Source: Acipenser ruthenus (Eukaryota; Chordata; Actinopteri; Acipenseriformes; Acipenseridae). From it: DNA of 64,000 nt. This document shows positions 10,430-21,117 of this stretch, one piece after another (position 1 is the first letter of the stretch; the number at the start of each line of letters is the position of its first letter). Location: assembly GCF_902713425.1 (NCBI RefSeq), contig NC_081246.1:3913001-3977000 (forward strand). Reading direction: 5' to 3'. Below the pieces are notes generated by a model. That model was not told the DNA's origin and made no database searches. It saw nothing but the letters and a program-made list of their open reading frames with translations. The position numbers and the translations under genes are program-made.

Positions 10430-10508
10430 GAATATACAGACTTCTCAGGGGTTGGAGGCACTCGACTTCACCTCGTATCACACAACGCTCCGAGACGTCT
10501 GTATATTC
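10430..10508. other. Long inverted repeat (hairpin) in the 3' flank of gene B
   Basis: GAATATACAGAC at 10430-10441 pairs perfectly with GTCTGTATATTC at 10497-10508, leaving a loop of about 55 nt with an inner GC-rich part. Found at the same place downstream of C, D, E and F. Could be a tiny foldback element or a transcript hairpin. Confidence 0.7.
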
Positions 10509-10717
10509 GACGAATTGCAAACTAGGAATGAACTTTATAATGTAACGGCTTCAGATAACTGTTTAATATCAATAAATCTGTATCATCTGTAAACATTCAC
10601 CATACTAAGAATGTACTTTATAATGTAAAGGCTTCAGAGCAGTGTTTAATATTGAGGGATCTGTATCATCTGTAGACATTCACCAGAGTTCTCACAGTTT
10701 TTATATTAAGCTTCTGT

Positions 10718-12625
10718 TTAAAAAGACTGGAATTTCTGAGTGTGGATGAATGAACACACACTCACATTCTGCCTAAATTTTAACAACGTGCATTTGTGTC
10801 TTTTAAGAGAACTGGAAGCATTAAAAGACTTCCTACAGCGAGAGCAGTGATAAGGATTCTCTCCTGTGTGGAATAGCTGGTGCATTGTCAAGCTGTACAT
10901 CCATCTGAAACTCTTCCCACAATCATTACAGTGATGAGGTTTCTCTCCTGTGTGGATTTGCCAGTGAAGTTTCATGGTTTGTAACATCCTGAAACTCTTC
11001 CCACAATCAGCACAGACATGTTGTTTCTCTCCAGTGTGGATTCGTTGGTGCATTTTTAAGTTGCTTGACTGTCTGAAACTCTTCCCACAGTCATTACAGC
11101 GATGTGGCTTCTCTCCTGTGTGAATTAACTGGTGGGTTTTAAGATATGCTAACTGACTGAAACTCTTCCCACATCTACTACATGGATGCAGTTTCTCTCC
11201 TGTGTGAATTCTCTGGTGAAGTTTCAGGTTTTGTAAATCTCTGTAACTCTTCCCACACTCAGCACAGACATATGGTTTCTCTCCTGTGTGGGTTTGCTGG
11301 TGTCTTTTCAATATGCTTAACTGATTGAAACTCTTCCCACAGTCAGCACAGACATGTGGTTTCTCTCCTGTGTGGATTCGCTGGTGAAGTTTCAGGGTGT
11401 GTAACTGAGTAAAACTTTTACCACACTCAGCACAGACATATGGTTTCTCTCCTCTGTGGGTTCGCCTGTGTTTTGTCAAATAGCCTGACTGATTGAAACT
11501 CTTCCCACAGTCAGTACAGATATAAGGTTTCTCTCCTGTGTGGATTCGCTGGTGTCTTTGCAATGTGCTTGACCCACTGAAACTCTTCCCACAGTCAGCA
11601 CACACATATTGATTCTCTCCAGTGTGGATTCGCTGGTGTCTTTTCAATGTGCTTGAATGATTGAAACTTTTACCACACTCAGCACAAACATATGGTTTCT
11701 CTCCAATGTGAATTCGCTGGTGTTTTGTCAAATAGCCTGACTGATTGAAACTCTTCCCACAGTCAGCACAGACATATGGTTTCTCTCCTGTGTGGATTCG
11801 CTGGTGTCTTTTCAAAGCGCTTGACTGACTGAAACTCTTCCCACAGTCTGCACAGACATGTGGTTTCTCTCCAGTATGGATTTGTTGGTGAAGTTTCAGG
11901 TTTTGTGAGTGTATGAAGCTCTTCCCACAGTCAGCACAGACATGTGGTTTCTCTCCAGTGTGGATTTGTTGGTGAAGTTTCAGGCTTTGGGAGTGTATGA
12001 AACTCTTCCCACAGTCAGCACAGACATGTGGTTTCTCTCCAGTATGGATTTGTTGGTGAAGTTTCAGGCTTCGTGACTGTCTGAAACGCTTCCCACAGTC
12101 AGCACAGACATGTGGTTTCTCTCCAGTGTGGATTTTCTGGTGTCTTTTCAAAGCGCTTGACAGACTGAACCTCTTCCCACAGTCAACACAGCTAAGAGAG
12201 CCCTGCAAGCTGTTTAAGGGGTTATAATTGAGAATAACCTTTTTAATATGGACTGATTGTAGTTCAGGACTCTCCTCTTTAATATGGACTGATTCTAGTA
12301 CATGACTTTCCTCTTTAATATGGACTGATTCTAGTTCAGGACTCTCCTCTTTAATATGAACTGATTCTAGCAGAAGACACTCCTCTTTAATATGGACTGA
12401 TTTTAGCACAGGACTCTCCTCTTTAATATGGACTGATTCTAGTGCAGGACTCTCCTCTTTAATATGGACTGATTCTAGTACAGGGCTCTCCTCTTGAATA
12501 TGGACTGATTCTAGTACAGGACTCTCCTCTTTAATATGGACTGATTCTAGTACAGGACTCTCCTCTTTAATATGGACTGATTCTAGTACAGGACTCTCCT
12601 GTTTAACATGGACAGTCTCCATCAT
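10718..12625 (-). CDS. Gene B: C2H2 zinc-finger protein with SUMO-motif array (635 aa)
   Basis: Nearest relative of A. Residues 3-134 are 11 twelve-residue units; unit 4 reads VHIQEE, so its acceptor lysine is lost, leaving nine SUMO-type motifs. Fingers start at Cys146: sixteen canonical C2H2 fingers, then a terminal His-Lys-Cys finger at 594-614. Compared with A it has one more finger near the start, with tandem IHSQSL and IHSQNL fingers. The stop used by A (TGA after CTL) is TTA here, adding 21 residues ([12 protein letters not shown] and onward) to the C terminus. The exon begins at 12676 after a CTTTAG acceptor. Role as for A, inferred. Confidence 0.93.
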   Translation of the reverse strand: MMETVHVKQESPVLESVHIKEESPVLESVHIKEESPVLESVHIQEESPVLESVHIKEESPALESVHIKEESPVLKSVHIKEECLLLESVHIKEESPELESVHIKEESHVLESVHIKEESPELQSVHIKKVILNYNPLNSLQGSLSCVDCGKRFSLSSALKRHQKIHTGEKPHVCADCGKRFRQSRSLKLHQQIHTGEKPHVCADCGKSFIHSQSLKLHQQIHTGEKPHVCADCGKSFIHSQNLKLHQQIHTGEKPHVCADCGKSFSQSSALKRHQRIHTGEKPYVCADCGKSFNQSGYLTKHQRIHIGEKPYVCAECGKSFNHSSTLKRHQRIHTGENQYVCADCGKSFSGSSTLQRHQRIHTGEKPYICTDCGKSFNQSGYLTKHRRTHRGEKPYVCAECGKSFTQLHTLKLHQRIHTGEKPHVCADCGKSFNQLSILKRHQQTHTGEKPYVCAECGKSYRDLQNLKLHQRIHTGEKLHPCSRCGKSFSQLAYLKTHQLIHTGEKPHRCNDCGKSFRQSSNLKMHQRIHTGEKQHVCADCGKSFRMLQTMKLHWQIHTGEKPHHCNDCGKSFRWMYSLTMHQLFHTGENPYHCSRCRKSFNASSSLKRHKCTLLKFRQNVSVCSFIHTQKFQSF

Positions 12626-12734
12626 TGAATCTTCTCTTTCACAAGGATAATCCAGTTTTGTCTTCTGAACAAATTCCTAAAGAAAATATAAAATTCAATC
12701 TGTTACAATCTCTTTGTTAAATTCTATGAACTTG

Positions 12735-12915
12735 CCTTATCAACTCCAGACTCCATTCATTACCATGTTCATGAATGTCCTGTACTGAGTGAGATGAAGG
12801 AGATTTTCTATAACAAGGAGGAAGGAGAGATGGACCCAAATCACAGAAACAAAGACAGTTCTAAACAGAGAAATATTCAAACATGTATAAAAAGCACCCA
12901 CACATGTAACCCCTC
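12735..12915 (-). other. Conserved exon-proximal intron block of gene B
   Basis: Same block as 2140-2320, with the possible 44-nt exon and GTAATG donor. Here the sequence before the donor reads TACAGGACATTCATGAACATG. Confidence 0.45.
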
Positions 12916-12929
12916 TCAGCAATGAGCTA

Positions 12930-12948
12930 CTACTACTACTACTACTAC

Positions 12949-12996
<48 letters not shown>

Positions 12997-13032
12997 ACCT
13001 GTCAGTGACATCTACGTCCCATCACCATGTAC

Positions 13033-13098
<66 letters not shown>
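12930..13098. repeat. (ACT)n/(AAT)n microsatellites
   Basis: Two tracts (about 12930-12993 and 13035-13098) around a conserved spacer, longer than in A. Confidence 0.9.
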
Positions 13099-13710
13099 CC
13101 TGTAAAGCTTAATGAAGCATTGTAAAGCACAGAGCGGTCTGGTAAAGCATAGGGAAGCATTGTAAAGCACAGAGAGGTCTGGTAAAGCATAGAGAAGCAT
13201 TGTAAAGCACAGAGAGGTCTGGTAAAGCATAGGGAAGCATTGTAAAGCACAGAGAGGTCTGGTAAAGCATAGGGAAGCATTGTAAAGCACAGAGAGGTCT
13301 GGTAAAGCATAGGGAAGCATTGTAAAGCACAGAGAGGTCTGGTAAAGCATAGGGAAGCATTGTAAAACACAGAGAGGTGTGGTAAAGCATAGGGAAGCAT
13401 TGTAAAGCACAGAGAGGTCTGGTAAAGCATAGGGAGGCATTGTAAAGCACAGAGAGGTCTGGTAAAACATAGGGAAGCTTTGTAAAGCACATAGAGGTCT
13501 GGTAAGTGATAGGGAAGCATTGTAAAGCACAGAGAGGTCTGGTAAAGGATATGGAAGCATTGTAAAACACAGCGAGGTCTGGCAAAGCATAGGGAAACAT
13601 TGTAAAGCACAGAGAGGTCTGGTAAAGCATAGGGAGGCATTGTAAAGCACAGAGAGGTGTGGTAAAGCATAGGGAAGCATTGTAAAGCACAGAGAAGTAT
13701 GGTAAAGCAT
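13099..13710. repeat. 40-bp minisatellite, about 15 copies
   Basis: Same unit as 2484-3050. It produces three overlapping repetitive minus ORFs of 193 to 265 residues, which I do not regard as genes. Confidence 0.93.
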
Positions 13711-14430
13711 ATTACATAACAAAAGATGATCACTCAATCTCAACTCTCCTGTAGGTATACCTATCGTAAGTATAGCCAATATCCTAAGCCTTGCATATAA
13801 AAAAAACACAGTTTACTGCAGCATATATCTTTAGACAAAATATAAGAGTCGGCTAGTTTAACGAGTACAAGATAACTGATCAATATTCCCTCTCGTTCAG
13901 GCCAGACAGGAGTTTGTAGACGTGGCAGTCGGGTTCGAGAGCTCACTGTATGGTGCCCCGTTTCAGTTTATATATCAGGGGCGTGTAATTCAGATCCCCC
14001 GATGCCCGCCCGGGACAACAAGTTTTGCCATCATTCTTTTCCCGTTGGACAAATACTCTTTATTTATTTTTCCTGTGTTTGTTCTGCTGCTATAAAAACA
14101 CTCCGGTAGATCTCTAGAGAGCCCCGCAAGTTTCTGAAAACTCTGACTTGCAGAAGTCTAGCACATACATACAAACATTTAGAACATGTGTACGTCCCTT
14201 CCTATAACTTCTGATTGGCTAGCTGTTGAAAAGGATGATCTTTCATTTAGCAGGAATGGCTAAGCTTTTAAACTTCTTCGTGAACTTAAGATATTATTTA
14301 CGCCTTTTGTAAATTAGCAAATCAGTCACACTGCTTTCTTAATACATGAACCTGACATTTAAATGCATCAATCTAGTAAAGTTACTAAAAAAAAACATAG
14401 TCGCTAAGCATTAGGTTATTAGAAAAAGGG
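13711..14430. other. Conserved intronic block, no gene recognised
   Basis: Copy of 3051-3773. Confidence 0.45.
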
Positions 14431-14573
14431 GGGCAGCAGTGTGGAGTAGTGGTTAGGGCTCTGGACTCTTGACCGGAGGGTCGTGGGTTCAATCCCAGGT
14501 GGGAGACACTGCTGCTGTACCCTTGAGCAAGGTACTTTACCTAGATTGCTCCAGTAAAAACCCAACTGTATAA
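14431..14573 (+). mobile_element. SINE type 1, 5' part (split by LINE)
   Basis: Head and body of a type 1 SINE up to AACTGTATAA. The rest resumes at 15228 after a LINE insertion. The unit A copy at 3774-4014 is the same SINE without the LINE. Confidence 0.85.
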
Positions 14574-15227
14574 CTGCTCCACTGGCTCCCGATCACCGCT
14601 CGCATCCAGTTCAAGACTCTTGTACTAGCCTACAGATGCCTTGACCAGACTGCACCCAGTTACCTCCAGACCCTCATCTCTCCCTACACCCCCACTCGAC
14701 CTCTCCGCTCTGCCTGCACTAGAAGACTGGCTCTACCTCCGCTACGCTCCCCTGCCTCCAGAGCCCGCTCCTTCTCCACCCTTGCTCCGCAGTGGTGGAA
14801 TGACCTTCCTACAGATGTCAGGACTGCCCAGTCCCTGACCACATTCCGGTGCCTCCTTAAGACTCACCTCTTCAAACAGCACCTGTAGAACTCCTCTGTT
14901 TGTATCCTGGGACACTATCACCCTTCATTTAAATGTGCTCTATTTTGCTCTTATCTGCCCCCTATTTTACTGCATTTAATCCTGTACTTCAGAATACTGT
15001 AATCTGCCAAGTGTTTAACCTGTAGTATTTTGTATTTAATCATATCCTGATGTAACTATCACTATTATCTGCTGTATTATTGAATTGTGGTTTGTCACAC
15101 TTGAACAAAAGTTATTGTATTTCTTGATCTTATTGTATTACTTGTATTGTAACACTTGAAATGTATTCGCTTATGATTGTAAGTCGCCCTGGATAAAGGC
15201 GTCTGCTAAGAAATAAATAATAATAAT
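14574..15227 (+). mobile_element. L2-like LINE, 3' fragment inserted in SINE
   Basis: Plus frame from 14574 reads LHWLPITARIQFKTLVLAYR, later LAPQWWNDLP and LLKTHLFKQHL then stop (about 14889). This is the conserved C-terminal end of L2/CR1-type ORF2. A 3' UTR follows, with the tail AAGTCGCCCTGGATAAAGGC and an (AAT)n end. Strongly 5' truncated; no reverse transcriptase core remains. Confidence 0.85.
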
Positions 15228-15318
15228 AAATGGATAATTGTATGTAAAAATAATGTGTAAAAAATAATTTAATTGTATGTAAAAAAAATAATGTGATATC
15301 TTGTAACAATTGTAAGTC
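15228..15318 (+). mobile_element. SINE type 1, 3' part
   Basis: Continues the SINE interrupted at 14573, ending AACAATTGTAAGTCTGCTAAG. Confidence 0.8.
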
Positions 15319-15733
15319 TGCTAAGATTTGTGGTCAAGTGAGTACTTGTTGGGATCCTAAGTTTACTGTTTTATTTCAAGACAAACTTGAAACTTTTTTC
15401 TTTCTTTTTCTTGTAAACGCAGTCTGCCATTTACCATATTTTTTTTTTAGATTTTAATGCTACTTTGGAATAAATAAATAAATAATGCTTTTGTACGTGA
15501 TTTGAACAGAATCGATATTAGTTGCTTATTGTACCTTCACAATCCATTGATTGTGAAACTATTAAAACATGAAGATTGACAAGTATGTTTATAATGCTAG
15601 AAATAAAATGCTTATACATGAGATCATCTGTACAGCATCTTTTTTCAAATAAAATACAGGCTGTCACTCTCATGGCAACGTGTTTATATATTAATGAATG
15701 AATGTGTTTTTCACTGCATGGAAAGAATGTTGC
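15319..15733. other. Intronic sequence, no gene seen
   Basis: Copy of 4015-4430. Similarity to units A, C and D stops near 15745. Confidence 0.4.
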
Positions 15734-16795
15734 CCTACCTAAAAACGATAAATAACACAGGTTCGGGTATGAAACCAGGATCACCTGTTAGTGTGTTTTT
15801 TATTTTCACAGATTTCGCGAGAATTTGTGAAATAAATGGGTGCCGAAGCGGTATTGTACTGAGAGTGCTGTGCTGCAATGCAATATGTAAAGAAATGAAG
15901 TGATTTGAGTGGAAGTGGCCGATGAAGGCTGTTGCTGATCTCTCTGTGGAAACGCATGCTATGCTACGTGGCTTCAGAGATGCAGGAATCAGTGATGCTG
16001 TTCACACCCAGGACACTGCCACAGACACTGCAGTGAAAATGAAATCACAAAGGCAGAGGAAACAACGCTGTACTGTAGTGGAGCTGTCTGATTAAAAAAA
16101 ACAAACTCTGTGGTCAGTGCAAACCTGACTTCTCTTTTTAAACTCAGAACAAACTCTTCCATGTATTACTGTAGTTGTTCAATATTAGCACTCTGCCGTC
16201 AGTGCAAGAAGCTTCAGTTTGTGAACATTCATTTCAATAAAAGAACAACGACAAGTTTTGCATGGAAAGAAAAAACATTTGTAGCCAACATCACTAAAGT
16301 AAAACGGGCTTCTGTTCATTTGAAATACCGCGGCTTCAGATCAGGGCTGCAGTGACTTCCGCATAGCAACCGGGAACCGCTGAAAACAAACCGTTCACAA
16401 GCGGTGTGACACGCGACCAGTGGACACGGCTAACCGACGTGACTCGAAACATAATAGATCCAAACTAAAACGAGGTGTTGTAGGTTTAAAACAACGGCCA
16501 CACACCCTGCCGGCCGACTTCTGGGTCTATGAACTGACAGACTGACCACCTGTGGAGTTTGTCGATGTGCTCATACATCTCTCTCATCTACACCGGGGAA
16601 GTACACTTATTTTAAAATGCTGTTCTATGTTTTGATGTTGCTAGTTGCATGTCTCATGAATATGTAAGACCCCACAAGAAACCCCAGGATTAACTACGGG
16701 ATGCAGTCTGGGTGTAATGTATCTTCTGCACTGGGGGACCGATCATAAACCATGAATTACAAAAAAAAAATAAAAGAATGTCTGATCTATACAAG

Positions 16796-16798
<3 letters not shown>
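15734..16798. other. Intron segment shared only with unit E
   Basis: From about 15948 on it matches 42990-43868, upstream of gene E. It holds no family I can name. The B-E sharing supports a B-like parent for the upstream half of E. Confidence 0.45.

Positions 16799-16850
<52 letters not shown>
16799..16850. repeat. (AAT)n microsatellite
   Basis: Replaces most of the THAP exon in this unit. Confidence 0.9.
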
Positions 16851-16854
<4 letters not shown>

Positions 16855-16867
16855 CAACTCCACGACA
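16851..16867 (-). pseudogene. THAP exon stub, gene B unit
   Basis: Only the acceptor (TTTTTAACACAG) and the first few codons (reading SWSC in frame) remain. The microsatellite then begins, so the THAP domain is deleted here. Confidence 0.6.
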
Positions 16868-17329
16868 CTGTGTTAAAAATATATGTGGTAGCAACTCTTC
16901 AATTGATAAAGGAAACCGCGTCTGTTTTGGTTTGTTTTCAGAGGCTCCGAGGTTGCTGTGCAGTTACTGGCTGCGTTCACGAGACGCAGACTTTACTAAG
17001 TTAAAAGTCCGCGCAGCTTCTCAAGAGGTTCTGCGCTGGAGCAGCCGCGGATCAAAACAATAGACGAGCGCTGGCTGACAAAGAAGCGTGTAGGCAAGCA
17101 GATACAATCCTCACTCCATGTGCTACTGATCAAAATACAGTACTGTCTAACAACTGTCTAATATAAACATGTATATGATCTCTTTATAGCTGGGACTGTT
17201 TCTACTATACATTTTCTAATCATGCTGTAAATTATGAAGCTGGTGGAGCACAAAGGGATCTTCGATTGCATCCACTTCTTCTGTGATTAGAATTTCTCTC
17301 AACACCACCTCCGTTTTGGTTCTGCTCAG

Positions 17330-17660
17330 AACTGTTGTTCACCTACCAAAGCTGTCCACGCTGCGTCTGCGCAGACCGTGACGTCACGCGCAGACTCCCG
17401 TCTGCAATCTAGCCGGCAAAAAAGTGTCGTGAACGCGCCCCCTATGTGCGTGCGCGCAAATGTTGCCCGGATGTCCGCGCAAACCTGCAGGCACGCGCCT
17501 CACGCAGACAACAGCGCGAGAAAACACCACGCGATTTGAGAAGATGTTCAAACACTGTAGAGTCTGAAGCGGAGCGGAGCGCAACCTGACCCTGGAAATA
17601 ACATGAGGCGGTGATGCGGGGGAACTGTCCCGAGCAGCGCCGAGGGCTGGAGCGGTTACT
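17330..17660. promoter_or_regulatory. CpG-rich block with CRE, gene B unit
   Basis: Copy of 6960-7330 with TGACGTCA at 17379-17386, shorter by a small internal deletion. Confidence 0.5.
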
Positions 17661-17869
17661 TGTTTTTAAAAATGTCAAAATGTTCCGAATTAATAGACTA
17701 AAAATGTGGGCCTGGGCCTGTGTGTGTGTGTAGATAAACAATTGTTATTTTGACCACTTTCTTAAAATAGTTTTACATGAAACACATTGCTTTCAATACA
17801 ACTAATCAAAAGTAACTGTCGCTACCGGTTAACAAATGGAATTAAATTAATTTATATTTAAAAACTTAC

Positions 17870-18020
17870 TCGTTAATTCAGCCTCTCCAGCCTCCTCTCT
17901 CTCCTTCAGGTAACAATATTGTGAGAGACCGAAGCGAAAACAAACCCGCCCCCTCTCTCGCCTGCCATTGGCTGCGGGGTCATTCTGAACCGAGGAATCC
18001 TCCGGTGATTGGACGCGCTG
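17870..18020 (-). promoter_or_regulatory. Promoter and exon 1, gene B
   Basis: CCAAT boxes (plus ATTGG 17967-17971 and 18007-18011), a GC box near 17945, and a leader ending AATTAACGA at 17870 followed by the donor GTAAGT (plus ACTTAC 17864-17869). Confidence 0.6.
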
Positions 18021-18266
18021 GGGCTCTGCTAACCAATAGGGGATCAGCTCTGTATCAGTTTACCGTATAATCGAGAAAACAGGCGCATTTTTATACTCGA
18101 GTACCGTTCACTATATAAATAATAATAATATGCGATGATTTATGAAAACAGGAGATTAATTTATATATTTAATAAAGTACACAAATAATTGTTTTATTAA
18201 TTATATAAAAAAATGATAAAAGTTACCAGCTGATCACTCAGTTAATAAAATGACAAGGAAATGTTG

Positions 18267-18506
18267 GTTAACTTATTATTTATTTCTTAGCAGACGTCCT
18301 TATCCAGAGTGACTTACAATTGTTACAAGATATCACATTATTTTTTACACACAATTACCCATTTATACAGTTGGGTTTTTACTGGAGCAATCTAGGTAAA
18401 GTACCTTGCTCAAGGGTATAGCAGCAGTGTCCCCCACCTGGGATTGAACCCACGACCCTCCGGTCAAGAGTCCAGAGCCCTAACCACTACTCCACACTGC
18501 TGCCCC
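18267..18506 (-). mobile_element. SINE type 1
   Basis: Reverse full-length copy between the gene B promoter and the 3' flank of C, absent at the matching place in the other units. Confidence 0.87.
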
Positions 18507-20845
18507 ATTTATAAAATAGCTAGTTCATTTATAAAGTTACAAATGGCAAATACTATTTTGTAACTATCATGTACGATGCAAATACCTGAGTTCATACACC
18601 TCATTTAAACTGGAGTTTTATCTTTCCAGATACCGTATGGAGACCGAATAATCTCTCTACCATTGAAATTAATGAAAAACGTCTCCTTGCTATTCTCACG
18701 TCTCCCAGTAGATGGCGCGAGGCCTCCACGCAAGTACTGGCTGCAGGAAAACGACACAGCGCCGGTGTAACAAATCTGTGTGCAGTTTCACAGTCAATAC
18801 GATTGCATGGCTGCATGTTTAATACATTGTTCCACTAGACTTCAGTTTAACAGTATTTTTGTTTGACTCTAATCAATCGTGGGAAACCACTGACTCTACA
18901 GTTGGATAAGAGCTTCTACAGAAACTATTATTCCTGAGTGAATGTTTGCTACATTCTACCAGAGTTCAGCTTTCTGTGCAGAACTAGTTCATCAGAAACT
19001 AGACAGATGACTTTCCAGTTAGTTTACATTCCCCATTCTAGTTCCAGACAGGCAGAACATTGCTTAAATTACTGGCTTTATTGTATTCTAAACTCTTTTC
19101 AGATTGTAGTAAACTAACACAGACACCAAGAAGTAGTTCTCATAACAGGCAAAAAGAAACTCAACACATAAAAATGATTACATTTATTAAGACCCACAAA
19201 ATTAATAAGAATATAGAAGTTAGAAATCAAGGTATCAGAATTATAAGTATAGCAGGAATCAAACACTGAAACACAGATTTTCATGCGCACGCTGTCTTCC
19301 GTGTTTCCGTACACACACACGCAGTATTCACGCACATTACACACAGTGACGGGGTGAAGCAGCGTCTGTTGTATGGGTTCGAATGAAGGCAGCATTTTTG
19401 TTTCAACAAGTTCAGTTGGGAAGCAGCTTCAATTGCATTTAGTATGAAGTTGTAATATAGAGTTACTTCAGAACTTGTAGATGAACTCAATCAATGTTTA
19501 AATGGTTCAGACATTCACATTGTTTTCAAATACAGACAATAGCATCAGTTCAGTTAAAGTCTTATATTTCAATTGTTCAGAGTAGAATCGCTTGTGTTTT
19601 TAATCTCACAAAGTGTTATTCTGTATTCAATGTTTTTACTTCTGGTTTGCATGTAGATTTTTCTACACACAGTATTTTACTGAATCTTAATGTCTTTCAA
19701 ATGTAGTACTTATTCTGGAGATGTGGTTCTTGTTGAAAAACAAAGGGTGTAGCGGCGAGCAGTCTTCTTCAGGACGAAGATACGTACGATGCTTGAATGA
19801 GTCCCCATTGCAAGCGAAGGCTCAATGGTTACTTCATGGCGAGATGAGTCTGAATCCAAGAGAACGAGCTCATGCATGTTTTGATTTAAATATAGAGCCC
19901 AAACAGGAGTTTACTTTGGTGATCCAATCACTTCCGGGTAAAACAGGAAGCTAATCCCTGACCGAAATCAGTCCTTTCATTGGCTTACAAAGTTTGAATG
20001 ACACTTCCTTTTACACAAGCAATGTGCGTCATTAAAACAGGGAGCGACCCTCCTCCATGGAGAGAGACAGAGATAACAGGATTCGAAACAAGTATAGAAC
20101 AAAACTTCATTTTGTGACAGCTAGTTAAATTGATCACAGAAGGATAAAAATGTTAAACATGTTATACAATAATTAAAGTAAAATAATGTACGAATTACTT
20201 TCAATTTAAACTTAATTAAAACACAATCAACATTCCAATATATTGGGAAACCATAAGAATTGTTATTAAAATGATTCTAACACTCATTTAAATCACTGAG
20301 GTTTGTACTTATTTGTTACGTTTCAATCTGACAGTTTCAGTAAATCTAAAACCCTGAGATTGTTACACAAGTTAATATTACACCCTCGTGAAGGTTTGTT
20401 TATCAATTAACTTTTAGAATAAGGAAATTAGGAAATTAGGAATTTCTATTCACTTAAACATTCTATGTTTCATGGTAACAATTCATATAATATTCAAAGT
20501 CATGGCACCTCGTATCCACCAGGTGTCGCACTTCTTAACCCTTTATAGGAAGAAAGTTGTATATTGGCTTTCAGACAGACTTTCTTAATTAACAGATAAG
20601 GTTCAGCTCTCTTTGTTTAGACCAGACTGGCAGGTAATCTGAACTGAAACCAATTTAAATATTTACGACCCTCTGTTACTAATATCCAGTCCTTTGAAGC
20701 AGATCTCGAGTGTTATGGGAGAAGGTTGGGGGAAGACACACTTAATTAGCATCACAGCATCTTAAGCCTCATAGTTTAAGATTTGAAATGTCATTTTATA
20801 AAGTACATTCAATTACAACTATGAATTTCTCCCACAGCGTATACG
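18507..20845 (-). other. 3' flank of gene C
   Basis: 18600-19060 resembles 54350-54800. 19110-20845 resembles 8840-10429. Contains no recognised gene; short ORFs in it are not conserved across units. Confidence 0.45.
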
Positions 20846-20928
20846 TTGAATATACAGACTTCTCAGGGGTTGGAGGCACTCAGCTTCGCCTCGTATCACA
20901 CAACGCTCCGAGGCGTCTGTATATTCAA
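20846..20928. other. Long inverted repeat in the 3' flank of gene C
   Basis: TTGAATATACAGAC pairs with GTCTGTATATTCAA; the stem is 14 bp, followed by a partly paired GC-rich inner part. Confidence 0.7.
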
Positions 20929-21117
20929 TGGATTGCAAACTAAGAATGTACTTTATAATGTAACGGCTTCAGAGCACTGTGTTTAATATTGATAAATCTG
21001 TATCATCCGTAGACATTCACCAGAGTTCTCACAGTTTTTATATTAAGCTGCTGTTGAAAAAGACTGGAATTTCTGAGTGTGGGTGAATGAACACACACTC
21101 ACATTCTGACTAAACTT

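Noticed and set aside
14641-14838. Plus ORF starting MTRLHPVTSRPSS in three units
   Set aside because: It is the wrong frame of the L2-like LINE C-terminal region. The LINE frame explains the conservation.
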